Positions 42,415 through 50,798 of a DNA stretch of 64,000 bases are shown here, piece by piece (positions within the stretch are counted from its first letter, which is position 1; each line of letters opens with the position of its first letter). The position numbers were made by a program, and so were the translations under genes. The stretch covers positions 16,291 to 80,290 of the forward strand of contig JAODAQ010000038.1 in NCBI GenBank assembly GCA_025463515.1, read 5' to 3'. The DNA comes from Rhodoglobus sp. Its GTDB lineage: Bacteria; Actinomycetota; Actinomycetes; Actinomycetales; Microbacteriaceae. Under the pieces are notes generated by a model. It made no database searches and was not told where the DNA came from. It saw only the letters and a list, made by a program, of their open reading frames with translations.

Positions 42415-42472
42415 GCACTTAAAAGTGCGTCTGCCAGCACCAAAAAGTGCCTGTTCGGGCACTAAATAGTGC
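42415..42472 (+). promoter_or_regulatory. HxlR-type operators, three copies at 22-bp spacing (gentisate operon)
   Basis: gcacttaaaagtgc (42415-42428), gcaccaaaaagtgc (42437-42450) and gcactaaatagtgc (42459-42472) start exactly 22 bp apart, so bound dimers lie on one face of the DNA. They occupy the 279-base divergent region between the regulator and the SDR gene, about 117 bases before the latter. The bases after the last copy (gcgcggaatttcacggaata) match those at 39065-39084. Confidence 0.87.
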
Positions 42473-42588
42473 GCGGAATTTCACGGAATAGGCCGCCCGC
42501 CGGAGTGAGTTTGCCCTCATAGCTAGGGGCTGCCGGACGGCGATCTCGCCCTCAGCCCGGTGGTTCGACGAAGAAACGAGAGACCCAG

Positions 42589-43359
42589 ATGAGCGACATC
42601 CTGAACGGCAAAGTGGTGATCGTCACCGGTGCGGCAAGCGGTCTGGGGAGGGCGACCGCGATCGCCGCCGCGCGGCACGGCGCCAAGGCCGTGATCGTCT
42701 CCGACATCACCGAAGTGCCGCGGGAGGGCGGCGGCCCGACCACTGCCGAAATCGAAGGGCTGGGCGTCAGCGCTCGCTTCGTCGCCGCCGATGTCTCGAG
42801 AAGGGCGGACATCGACGCGCTCGTGGCCGCGGCCGACGAGTTCGGCGGCGTGGACGTCATGGTGGCCAACGCGGGGATCACCCTGCGGTCGGACGGCGCC
42901 GACGTGCGCGAAGAGGACTACCGCCGCCTCATGGCGGTCAACCTGGACGGCGCGCTCTTCAGCGCGCAGGCCGCCGGCGAGCGCATGAAGGCACTCGGCC
43001 GCAACGGCAGCATCGTCCTCATGGCCAGCATGGGCGGCATCGTCGGCTCGGGCATGACGGTCGCCTACTCGACGAGCAAGGGCGGCGTGGTGCTCCTCGC
43101 GAAGGCGCTCGCAGACGCGTTCGGCCCCTCCGGGATCCGGGTCAACTCGGTGAGCCCCGGGACCATCGACACCGAGCTGCTGCGCAAGACGCCCGGGGTC
43201 GCGGAGGCAGCGGAGGGCTTCCGCCAGCGAACCCCGCTGCGACGCTTCGGCCAGCCGTCGGAGATCGGCGACGCGATCGCTTGGCTCGGCTCCGATCTCT
43301 CCAGCTATGTGTCCGGAATCTCTCTCATCGTCGACGGCGGCCTGCTGTCGGTCATCTGA
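42589..43359 (+). CDS. Short-chain dehydrogenase/reductase
   Basis: A 256-residue classical SDR: VTGAASGLGRATAIAAA, VMVANAGITL, and the active site with A-Y-S-T-S-K; DISSYVSGISLIVDGGL-type end (DLSSYVSG). An acidic D after strand 2 (VSDITEVP) favours NAD. It opens the gentisate operon, so it probably oxidises a hydroxylated precursor or side chain. GAAACGAGAGA precedes the ATG. Confidence 0.9.
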   Translation: MSDILNGKVVIVTGAASGLGRATAIAAARHGAKAVIVSDITEVPREGGGPTTAEIEGLGVSARFVAADVSRRADIDALVAAADEFGGVDVMVANAGITLRSDGADVREEDYRRLMAVNLDGALFSAQAAGERMKALGRNGSIVLMASMGGIVGSGMTVAYSTSKGGVVLLAKALADAFGPSGIRVNSVSPGTIDTELLRKTPGVAEAAEGFRQRTPLRRFGQPSEIGDAIAWLGSDLSSYVSGISLIVDGGLLSVI

Positions 43360-43394
43360 ATCACCACATCACCATCACTCGATTGGAGCACGAC

Positions 43395-43838
43395 ATGAGC
43401 AACAACAGCACCGTGGGCGACGCGGCTATCGCGGTAGTCCGGCGCAACACCGAGGAAGTCCAGGGCAAGGGCGACTGGAAGGTGTTCGACGAACTCTGGT
43501 CCGACGATTTCGTCGACCACACGCCCCAGCGAGGCGTTACGGCCGACAAGGCCGGCGTGAAGATGCTCTACCAGGGCCTTCGAGCCGCGTTCCCTGACTT
43601 CTATCCCGAGATCCACTGGCAGGCCGCAGCGGGAGACCTCGTCACGACCTACAAGACCTACCACGGCACGCACGAGGGAACGTTCCTGGGAATCCCCGGG
43701 ACCGGTCGCAAGGTCAGCTTCTACACGGTCGACGCGATGCGGGTCGTGGACGGCAAGATCACCGACCACTGGGGGGTCGCGACCCTGCTCGACCTGGTCG
43801 AGCAGCTCGGCTTCGAGTTGCCCGCCTCGACGCTGTGA
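43395..43838 (+). CDS. SnoaL-like ester cyclase family protein
   Basis: A 147-residue alpha+beta barrel protein with the SnoaL pattern: F-x-E-L-W-S-D-D-F-V-D-H, F-P-D-F-Y-P-E-I, T-Y-K-T-Y-H-G-T-H-E-G-T-F-L-G-I-P-G-T-G-R (about 80-100) and D-G-K-I-T-D-H-W. Members cyclise polyketides or have unknown roles in aromatic gene clusters. Its stop overlaps the GTG start of the dioxygenase (GTGA). Confidence 0.88.
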   Translation: MSNNSTVGDAAIAVVRRNTEEVQGKGDWKVFDELWSDDFVDHTPQRGVTADKAGVKMLYQGLRAAFPDFYPEIHWQAAAGDLVTTYKTYHGTHEGTFLGIPGTGRKVSFYTVDAMRVVDGKITDHWGVATLLDLVEQLGFELPASTL

Positions 43839-44902
43839 CTGAGCCGGTGGACCCGGAACTGGCCGATCTCTACCGCGACTTCGGCGCTGAGCACCTGGTG
43901 CCGCTCTGGACTCAGCTCTCCGACCTGATGCCGATGCAGCCGACGCCGGCCGCACAGGCCCATGTCTGGCGCTGGCGCACGCTCTACCCGCTCGCCGCCC
44001 GGGCCGGCGACCTCGTGCCGGTGGGCCGGGGCGGCGAGCGGCGGGCGATCGCGCTGGCGAATCCCGGGCTCTCCGGGAAGCCGTATGCAACGCCAACCCT
44101 CTGGGCGGCTATCCAGTACCTGGGTGCTCACGAGACTGCACCCGAGCACCGCCACTCGCAGAACGCGTTCCGCTTCGTGATCGAGGGGGAGGGCGTCTGG
44201 ACTGTGGTGAACGGAGATCCGGTAGCCATGCGGCGGGGCGATTTCCTGCTCACCCCGGGATGGAACTTCCACGGCCACCACAACGACTCCGAGCATCCGA
44301 TGGCCTGGATCGACGGCCTCGACATCCCCTTCGTGCACTACACGGACGCCGCCTTCTTCGAATTCGGCACGGAGCGGGTTACGGATGAGGCGACGCCGCC
44401 GGTCTCGCGATCTGAGCGGCTCTGGGCGCATCCGGGCCTGAGGCCGCTCTCGGGGCTGCAGGACACCGCGAGCTCGCCGATCGCGGCCTACCGGTGGGAG
44501 CACACCGACCGCGCGCTCACCGAACAGCTGTTGCTCGAGGACGAGGGCCAGCCCGCAACCGCGGGCCAGGGGCACGCCGCCGTGCGCTATGTCAATCCGA
44601 CGACCGGAGGGGACGTCATGCCGACCATCCGTGCCGAGTTCCACCGCCTGCGTGCGGGCGCGGCCACGGAGGCCCTTCGAGAGGTGGGCTCTAGCGTCTG
44701 GCAGGTGTTCGAGGGGCGCGGCGCCATCGTGATGGACGGATTGAGGCAGGTAGTGGAGAAGGGCGACCTCATCGTCCTCCCATCGTGGACGTCCTGGTCG
44801 ATCGAGGCCGAGACCGGATTCGACCTCTTCCGATTCAGCGATGCGCCGATCTTCGAGCGCCTCAGCTTCAGCAGGTCGTACGCAGAGAGGACTGGACCGT
44901 GA
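43835..44902 (+). CDS. Gentisate 1,2-dioxygenase (bicupin)
   Basis: A 355-residue two-cupin protein. The first cupin has the iron ligands H105, H107 (PEHRHSQNAFRF) and H146 (GWNFHGHH), with V-I-E-G-E-G-V-W-T. The second cupin lacks the full set. It opens the ring of gentisate to maleylpyruvate with O2. Starts with GTG at 43835. The following genes encode the next two enzymes in reverse order, which confirms the assignment. Confidence 0.93.
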   Translation: MTEPVDPELADLYRDFGAEHLVPLWTQLSDLMPMQPTPAAQAHVWRWRTLYPLAARAGDLVPVGRGGERRAIALANPGLSGKPYATPTLWAAIQYLGAHETAPEHRHSQNAFRFVIEGEGVWTVVNGDPVAMRRGDFLLTPGWNFHGHHNDSEHPMAWIDGLDIPFVHYTDAAFFEFGTERVTDEATPPVSRSERLWAHPGLRPLSGLQDTASSPIAAYRWEHTDRALTEQLLLEDEGQPATAGQGHAAVRYVNPTTGGDVMPTIRAEFHRLRAGAATEALREVGSSVWQVFEGRGAIVMDGLRQVVEKGDLIVLPSWTSWSIEAETGFDLFRFSDAPIFERLSFSRSYAERTGP

Positions 44903-45723
44903 GGCTACTCACCCTTCGTGCGCACGGCACCACGCACGCCGTGCGAGAAGACAACGGCGCGCTCATCGAGATCGAAGGATTCGCGGATGTGGGGGCCCTG
45001 CTCCAGCATCCCGGCTGGAAGGGTCTGGCCGCCGCAGCGAGCGGGCCCAGGCACGACCTGGTGGGCGCTGACCTGGCGGCGGTGATTCCGCGGCCCGGCA
45101 AGATTGTCTGCGTCGGCCTGAACTACCGCACGCACATCCTTGAAATGGGCCGCGACCTCCCCGAGTACCCGACCCTCTTCTCGAAGTTCGCGGAGACCCT
45201 CATCGGCCCGTACGACGACATCGAGCTGCCTCCAGAAGACCCGGCAGTCGACTGGGAGGCCGAACTGGCTGTCGTGATCGGAGCTCCTGGTCGACGAATT
45301 GCGGCAAGCGTCGCGGCCGAGCACATCGCCGGGTACACGATCTGCAACGACATCTCGATGCGAACTTGGCAGTTCAGGACCAACGAGTGGCTGCAGGGGA
45401 AGAACTGGGAGCGGTCAACTCCGCTCGGTCCAGCGCTGGTGACCACTGATGAGTTCCATCCGGGCGGCATCATCCGCTCGATCGTCGACGGCGAGACTGT
45501 GCAAGAGGCATCGACCGGGGACCTGGTTCACGACCCGGCGGAGCTCGTCTCGTACATCTCTACGATGGTCACGCTTCATCCGGGCGATGTGATCATCACG
45601 GGCACGCCCGGTGGCGTCGGCCATGCCCGAGAGCCCCGGCGGTACCTGCGCGAAGGCGAACTCCTCGAGACCACGATCGAAGGCCTCGGGCGGCTGGGCA
45701 ACCGTGCAGTGGCGGCACGCTGA
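44899..45723 (+). CDS. Fumarylpyruvate hydrolase (FAH family)
   Basis: A 274-residue FAH-family enzyme: VGLNYRTHILEMGRDLPEYP, DWEAELAVVIG (metal ligand Glu pair), GYTICNDISMRTWQ (ligand Asp), and G-D-V-I-I-T-G-T-P-G-G-V-G. In the gentisate pathway it cleaves fumarylpyruvate into fumarate and pyruvate. GTG start at 44899, overlapping the dioxygenase stop. Confidence 0.92.
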   Translation: MRLLTLRAHGTTHAVREDNGALIEIEGFADVGALLQHPGWKGLAAAASGPRHDLVGADLAAVIPRPGKIVCVGLNYRTHILEMGRDLPEYPTLFSKFAETLIGPYDDIELPPEDPAVDWEAELAVVIGAPGRRIAASVAAEHIAGYTICNDISMRTWQFRTNEWLQGKNWERSTPLGPALVTTDEFHPGGIIRSIVDGETVQEASTGDLVHDPAELVSYISTMVTLHPGDVIITGTPGGVGHAREPRRYLREGELLETTIEGLGRLGNRAVAAR

Positions 45724-46463
45724 TGGTCGGGCGGCAGGATCAGACGACCGATCCGAGACTTCAGGCCCAGCTGCTTCAGGCCAGACGCGGTACGGCCTTC
45801 TTCGCGCGCAAGCTCAACCAGCTCAGTGACGAGGAGCTCAGCGTCGACTCGCTCCTTGACGGCTGGACGCGCCGCCATGTCGTCGCGCACGTCGGGTACA
45901 ACGCTCGTGCGATCGCCCGTCTGGTGCAGTGGGCCGCGACCGGCATCGAAACGCCGATGTACTCCTCTCCCGAGGAGCGCGCCCGTGAGATCGACTACGG
46001 AGCGACCCTGAGCCCGGTCGCCCTGCGGAACCTCTTCGGGCATGCGGCCGTGCACCTGACCGTGGAGTGGCGAGATCTTCCGGACGGCGCGTGGGACACC
46101 ATCGTCCGCACGGGGCAGGGACGCCTGGTGCCCGCATCCGAGACGGTCTGGATGCGCACGCGCGAGGTGTGGGTGCACGCCATCGACCTCGACAACGGGG
46201 CATCCTTCCGCGACGTGCCCGCGGAGATCCTGGAGCGACTCCTCGAGGACATCACGCGCACCTGGGCCCTCCGCGGTGACGGAGCCGACCTCGTCCTCAG
46301 CATCTCGGATCCGGTTCGGCTGAAGGAGGTGGGTGGTGCGGGCCCCGGCAGTCGCGTTGTCCGCGGAACGCTCGCGGCCCTGACTCGTTGGGCGACCGGC
46401 CGCGGAGTGGTCGGCGTCACCTCGTCGGGCGGCGATATTCCCATCGCCCCCCGCTGGCTCTAG
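45723..46463 (+). CDS. Mycothiol-dependent maleylpyruvate isomerase
   Basis: A 246-residue DinB-fold MDMPI. The metal ligands H56 (VVAHVGYNARA), E148 and H152 (REVWVHAIDL) are present with the 92- and 4-residue spacings of the Corynebacterium glutamicum enzyme (H52, E144, H148). It isomerises maleylpyruvate to fumarylpyruvate using mycothiol, so the host should make mycothiol. The C-terminal domain contains VRGTLAALTRWATGRG. The start shares a base with the previous stop (TGATG). Confidence 0.93.
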   Translation: MVGRQDQTTDPRLQAQLLQARRGTAFFARKLNQLSDEELSVDSLLDGWTRRHVVAHVGYNARAIARLVQWAATGIETPMYSSPEERAREIDYGATLSPVALRNLFGHAAVHLTVEWRDLPDGAWDTIVRTGQGRLVPASETVWMRTREVWVHAIDLDNGASFRDVPAEILERLLEDITRTWALRGDGADLVLSISDPVRLKEVGGAGPGSRVVRGTLAALTRWATGRGVVGVTSSGGDIPIAPRWL

Positions 46464-46479
46464 AGAAAAGGAAACACTC

Positions 46480-47145
46480 ATGACAGAAACAACCACGACC
46501 GGCACATCAGATGCGCTGACAACTCTGAATCTCCCAGCGAAGTTCGATGTCACCAAGTTCCCGCGGGAGGTGGAAGAGTATCTGGGCCGCACCGCCGATC
46601 CATTCCACCGGGCGATTCTCAAGAACTACTTCCGACACCTCCTGCTGGAGATCTCGGGCTATTGGGACCAGATCCTCGTGCCCGAACTCACCGTCGCGGA
46701 GCCCGCGTACCGTATCGGCGACCGTGGCGACATGATCGTGCTGACGGGCAAGACCGAGGTCGAGAGCTTCTACCGCGAGACGTTCGAGACGGACAAGAAC
46801 GTGATGGGCGCCCTCACGATGAACATGTGCGTCGAGGACTTCGGCATCGTCACGGAGGCGCGCTGGGCGGAGGTCACGACTGGGGCGACGGTTGTCGCGC
46901 GGGGAATCGATGCAGATCCCGCCGCGCACTACCTGCTCACCCACAACATCTTCCAGATGTTCGCCTACACGCACGACGCCAAGCTCATCGGCGAGCGGGT
47001 GTACGACGATCCCGCGAGCTACCACTACGAGAAGCTCGATCCTGCCGATGTCGTAACGCCGGCAGACGCTCGCCGGGAGCTGGCACCTTTCCTGGCCCGC
47101 GCGACGCTCGACGTGTGGAACGGGACTGAATTCGTCGCCGGATGA
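46480..47145 (+). CDS. NTF2-like/SnoaL-fold protein of the gentisate operon
   Basis: A 221-residue protein with a helical start (FPREVEEYLGRTADPFHRAILKNYFRHLLLE) and an NTF2-like barrel. A family of this type is common in aromatic and steroid gene clusters with unknown activity. AGAAAAGGAAA precedes the ATG. Last gene of the operon; a GC hairpin follows. Confidence 0.75.
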   Translation: MTETTTTGTSDALTTLNLPAKFDVTKFPREVEEYLGRTADPFHRAILKNYFRHLLLEISGYWDQILVPELTVAEPAYRIGDRGDMIVLTGKTEVESFYRETFETDKNVMGALTMNMCVEDFGIVTEARWAEVTTGATVVARGIDADPAAHYLLTHNIFQMFAYTHDAKLIGERVYDDPASYHYEKLDPADVVTPADARRELAPFLARATLDVWNGTEFVAG

Positions 47146-47150
47146 TCCTC

Positions 47151-47186
47151 GCCCTGGCCCTCCTGCCCTGCGGGTGGGGCCAGGGC
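47151..47186 (+). terminator. GC-rich hairpin after the gentisate operon
   Basis: gccctggccc (47151-47160) pairs perfectly with 47177-47186 around a 16-base loop. No T-run follows, so termination would be of the L-shaped, actinobacterial type. Confidence 0.6.
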
Positions 47187-47208
47187 GCGCTCGGGATACG
47201 CTCGACCC

Positions 47209-48144
47209 ATGAGCGGCTACCAGATCCTCCTCGACTGCGACCCCGGGCTCGATGACGCCCTCGCGCTGCTGCTCGCGCACGGCGACCCGAACATCGAGCT
47301 CGTCGGCGTGACGACGGTCGGCGGCAACGTCAAGCTCGAGAACACCACGCGCAACGCGCTGCAGCTGCGCGAGTACCTGAAGTTCCCGACCGTGCCGGTG
47401 TCCGCCGGCGCCGCCCAGGCGCTCGTGAAGGAGCCGCGCGACGCGGCCCATGTGCACGGCACCGGAGGACTCGGCAACGTCGTACTGCCTGCGGCGACTC
47501 TGGATGTCACGGGCATCCATGCAGCGGACTTCATCATCGAGACCCTCCGCAAGACGCCCGGGACAGTCCACCTCGTCGCGACCGGGCCGCTCACCAACAT
47601 CGCCATCGCCCTCGAGCGCGAGCCGGCGATCGCGCGCTGGGCTGCATCGTTCACGATCATGGGCGGCTCGTACACGCGGGGCAATGCCACGGTCGCTGCC
47701 GAGTTCAACATCTGGGCAGACCCGGAGGCGGCGAAGATCGTGTTCGACGCCGACTGGCGCGTGACGATGATCGGCCTCGACCTCACGCTGCAGGCGCAGG
47801 CCAACGGCGCCGTCGTCGACCGGCTGGGGCAGCTCGGAAAGCTCGCCGACGAGCTCATCGTGCCGCTGGCCACCTTCTACTTCAACCCGAGGATGCCCGA
47901 CTGGGACGGCCAGGCCGTCCACGACGTGTGCGCGGTCGCCTACGTGACCCGGCCCGACCTGTTCCTCGCCCAGCCGGCCCGCGTCGACATCGAGACCCGC
48001 GGCGAGTTCACCGAGGGGATGACCGTGGTCGACTTCGACGCTCCAGCGCCCAATGCGCTCGTCGCGACGAAGCTCGACGTCGACGGCTTCTGGGCCTACG
48101 TGGAGAGCGTGTACGCGCGGGTCGCCGCGGAGCACACGGCCTGA
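47209..48144 (+). CDS. Nucleoside hydrolase (IunH family)
   Basis: A 311-residue enzyme with the calcium-binding D-C-D-P-G-L-D-D-A-L-A-L-L-L-A motif near the N-terminus, FTIMGGSYTRGNATVAAEFNIW-type core (MGGS, AEFN) and D-V-C-A-V-A-Y. It splits ribonucleosides into base and ribose for salvage. TACGCT at 47197-47202 lies 6 bases before the ATG (leaderless). Confidence 0.93.
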   Translation: MSGYQILLDCDPGLDDALALLLAHGDPNIELVGVTTVGGNVKLENTTRNALQLREYLKFPTVPVSAGAAQALVKEPRDAAHVHGTGGLGNVVLPAATLDVTGIHAADFIIETLRKTPGTVHLVATGPLTNIAIALEREPAIARWAASFTIMGGSYTRGNATVAAEFNIWADPEAAKIVFDADWRVTMIGLDLTLQAQANGAVVDRLGQLGKLADELIVPLATFYFNPRMPDWDGQAVHDVCAVAYVTRPDLFLAQPARVDIETRGEFTEGMTVVDFDAPAPNALVATKLDVDGFWAYVESVYARVAAEHTA

Positions 48145-48175
48145 CGCGCAACGCGGCCCCGGTACGGTTGAACCC

Positions 48176-50719
48176 ATGCCCGCCCTCCTCGACCTAGCGC
48201 CGAGCCCGTTCGAGGCGGATGCCGCGTACACCGCGTTCGCCGGCTGGGCGGAGGGCCGCGGCCTGCCGCTGTACCCGGCGCAGGACGAGGCGCTCATCGA
48301 GATCGTCTCCGGCGCCAACGTCATCCTGAGCACCCCGACCGGCACGGGCAAGTCGCTCGTGGCCATCGCCGCGCACTTCACGGCCCTCGCACAGGGCCAG
48401 CGCACGTTCTACACGGCGCCGATCAAGGCCCTCGTGAGCGAGAAGTTCTTCGCGCTCGTCGACATCTTCGGCGCCGAGAACGTCGGCATGGTCACCGGCG
48501 ACTCCAGCGTCAACGCGGACGCGCCGATCATCTGCTGTACCGCCGAGATCCTCGCGAACCTCGCGCTGCGCCAAGGGCCGGATGCCGACGTCAGCCAAGT
48601 CGTGATGGACGAGTTCCACTTCTACGGCGACCCCGACCGAGGCTGGGCGTGGCAGGTCCCGCTCCTCACCCTGCCGAAGGTGCAGTTCATCCTCATGTCG
48701 GCGACCCTCGGCGACATGAAGCCGATCGCCGACGACCTGTCGAGGCGCACGGGCCGCGAGACCGCCCTGATCACGGGCGTCGACCGTCCGGTACCGCTGC
48801 ACTACTCCTACGTCACGACGCCGGTGCACGAGACCGTGGAAGACCTGCTGGGCACCGGTCAGTCGCCGATCTACATCGTGCACTTCTCGCAGGCCGCAGC
48901 GCTCGAGCGCGCGCAGGCCATGACGAGCATCAAGGTCATCAGCCGGGAGCAGCGGGACGAGATAGCCGAGGCGATCGGCGGATTCCGCTTCACGACCCGG
49001 TTCGGGCAGACGCTGAGCCGCCTCATCCGGGCCGGAATCGGGGTGCACCACGCGGGCATGCTGCCCAAGTACCGCCGCCTGGTCGAGCAGCTCGCGCAGC
49101 GCGGCCTCCTGCGGGTCATCTGCGGCACCGACACGCTGGGGGTGGGCATCAACGTGCCGATCCGTACCGTGCTGCTCACTGCCCTTACGAAGTACGACGG
49201 CACCCGGATGCGCCAGCTGAGCGCCCGCGAATTCCACCAGATCGCGGGGCGGGCGGGGCGCGCGGGCTATGACACTGCCGGGACCGTGGTGGCGCAGGCC
49301 CCCGAGCACGAAGCCGAGAACGCCAGGCTCGTGGCGAAGGCCGGCGACGACATCAAGAAGATCCGCAAGATCGTGCGCAAGAAGGCGCCGGAGGGCTTCG
49401 TGTCGTGGGGCCAGCCGAGCTTCGAGCGGCTCATCAATGCCGAGCCGGAGCTGCTCACCAGCCACATGCAGGTGAGCCACTCGATGATCCTCAACGTGAT
49501 CGCCAGAGGCGGCGACGCCTTCACGAACATGCGCGACCTCATCTTCGAGTCGCACGAGACCTGGCACGGCAAGCTCGCCCTCGCTCGGCAGGCCCTCGCG
49601 ATCTACCGCACGCTGCGCGCGGCGGACGTGGTGGAACAGGTGACCGTGCCGATCATGGCGATGTACGACGGGGAGCTCGTCGAGACGCTCGACGAGAGAA
49701 TCGACATCCGGCTGACCGTCGACCTGCAGCCCAACTTCGCGCTCAACCAGCCGCTCTCGCCGTTCGCGCTCGCCGTGTTCGAGCTGCTCGACCCGGAGTC
49801 GCCGACGTACCCGCTCGACATGATCTCGATCCTCGAGTCGACGCTCGACGATCCGCGGCCAGTGCTCCAGCAGCAGCAGTTCATGGCGCGCGGCGAGGCG
49901 GTCGCGGCGATGAAGGCCGAGGGCATTGAGTACGACCAGCGCATGGAGCTGCTCGAGCAGATCACCTGGCCGAAGCCGCTGGAAGAGCTGCTGAACGCCG
50001 CGTTCGAGAAGTACTCCGCTACGCAGCCGTGGATCGGCGACTTCGAGCTCAGCCCCAAGTCGGTCGTGCGCGACATGTACGAGCGCGCGATGACGTTCGC
50101 CGACTTCACGGGCTTCTACCAGCTCGCGCCGCGCGAGGGCCTCGTGCTGCGCTACCTCTCGGATGCGTACCGGGCCGCTCGCCAGACCATCCCCGACGAC
50201 GCCAAGACCGAGGGGCTGCTCGACGTGATCGAGTGGCTCGGCGAGCTCGTGCGGCAGGTCGACTCGAGCCTGCTCGACGAGTGGGAGGCGATGATCAACC
50301 CGTCGGCCGACCCCACGGCGCCGGTGGTGCCGCCCGCGCCGCCGAGCGTGCTCGCCAACCCGCGCGCGTTCCGGGTGCTCGTGCGCAACGAGCTGTTCCG
50401 CCGAGTGCAGCTCGCCGCGCTCGAGAACTGGGAGGCGCTCGGCGAGCTCGATGCCGCCGCTGGTTTCGACGCCGACGCCTGGGCCGACGCCATGGACCTG
50501 TACTTCGACGAGCACGGCTCGCTCGGCACCGGGGGAGACGCCCGCGGCCCCGCGATGATCATGATCACCGAGGGCGCGCAGCAGTGGACCGTGCGGCAGA
50601 TCTTCGACGATCCGGCGGGCGATCACGACTGGGGCATCAGCGCCACGGTCGACCTTGCGGAGTCGGCGGATCAAGGGCTCGCCGTCGTGCGAGTGACGTC
50701 GATTGGCATGGTGGGTTGA
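48176..50719 (+). CDS. DEAD/DEAH-box RNA helicase with DUF3516 C-terminal region
   Basis: An 847-residue SF2 helicase: Walker A STPTGTGKS (52-60), DEFH box (VVMDEFHFYGD), SATLGD, HHAGMLPKYR, and motif VI QIAGRAGRAGYD. The last ~400 residues match the DUF3516 region of actinobacterial helicases related to HelY. Probably acts on structured RNA in the cytoplasm. TACGGT at 48163-48168 lies 7 bases before the ATG. Its stop codon is inside a REP-like element. Confidence 0.92.
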   Translation: MPALLDLAPSPFEADAAYTAFAGWAEGRGLPLYPAQDEALIEIVSGANVILSTPTGTGKSLVAIAAHFTALAQGQRTFYTAPIKALVSEKFFALVDIFGAENVGMVTGDSSVNADAPIICCTAEILANLALRQGPDADVSQVVMDEFHFYGDPDRGWAWQVPLLTLPKVQFILMSATLGDMKPIADDLSRRTGRETALITGVDRPVPLHYSYVTTPVHETVEDLLGTGQSPIYIVHFSQAAALERAQAMTSIKVISREQRDEIAEAIGGFRFTTRFGQTLSRLIRAGIGVHHAGMLPKYRRLVEQLAQRGLLRVICGTDTLGVGINVPIRTVLLTALTKYDGTRMRQLSAREFHQIAGRAGRAGYDTAGTVVAQAPEHEAENARLVAKAGDDIKKIRKIVRKKAPEGFVSWGQPSFERLINAEPELLTSHMQVSHSMILNVIARGGDAFTNMRDLIFESHETWHGKLALARQALAIYRTLRAADVVEQVTVPIMAMYDGELVETLDERIDIRLTVDLQPNFALNQPLSPFALAVFELLDPESPTYPLDMISILESTLDDPRPVLQQQQFMARGEAVAAMKAEGIEYDQRMELLEQITWPKPLEELLNAAFEKYSATQPWIGDFELSPKSVVRDMYERAMTFADFTGFYQLAPREGLVLRYLSDAYRAARQTIPDDAKTEGLLDVIEWLGELVRQVDSSLLDEWEAMINPSADPTAPVVPPAPPSVLANPRAFRVLVRNELFRRVQLAALENWEALGELDAAAGFDADAWADAMDLYFDEHGSLGTGGDARGPAMIMITEGAQQWTVRQIFDDPAGDHDWGISATVDLAESADQGLAVVRVTSIGMVG

Positions 50720-50798
50720 GTAGCGCCCTCTGGGGCGCGTATCGAAACCGGAGTGCGACTGGGTTTCGATACGAGCGCTAGCACGCCCTACTCAACCC
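50713..50798. repeat. REP-like element pair in inverted orientation (BIME-like)
   Basis: Two copies of the element seen at 2093 face each other: 50713-50749 (reverse, gggttgagtag...atcgaaacc) and 50761-50798 (forward, gggtttcgatac...ctactcaaccc), 11 bases apart. Each outer end reads GGTTGA, and this supplies the final Gly codon and TGA stop of both convergent genes. Confidence 0.88.

Noticed and set aside
42310..42588. Riboswitch or attenuator in the long leader before the SDR gene
   Set aside because: The repeats there are short operator-like palindromes on a 22-bp grid shared with a second operon; no conserved aptamer or terminator is seen.
48194..50674. 826-codon minus-strand frame opposite the RNA helicase
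   Set aside because: Antisense to a complete DUF3516 helicase with all motifs; the product is rich in Arg, Val, Glu and His repeats, as expected for a GC-frame shadow.
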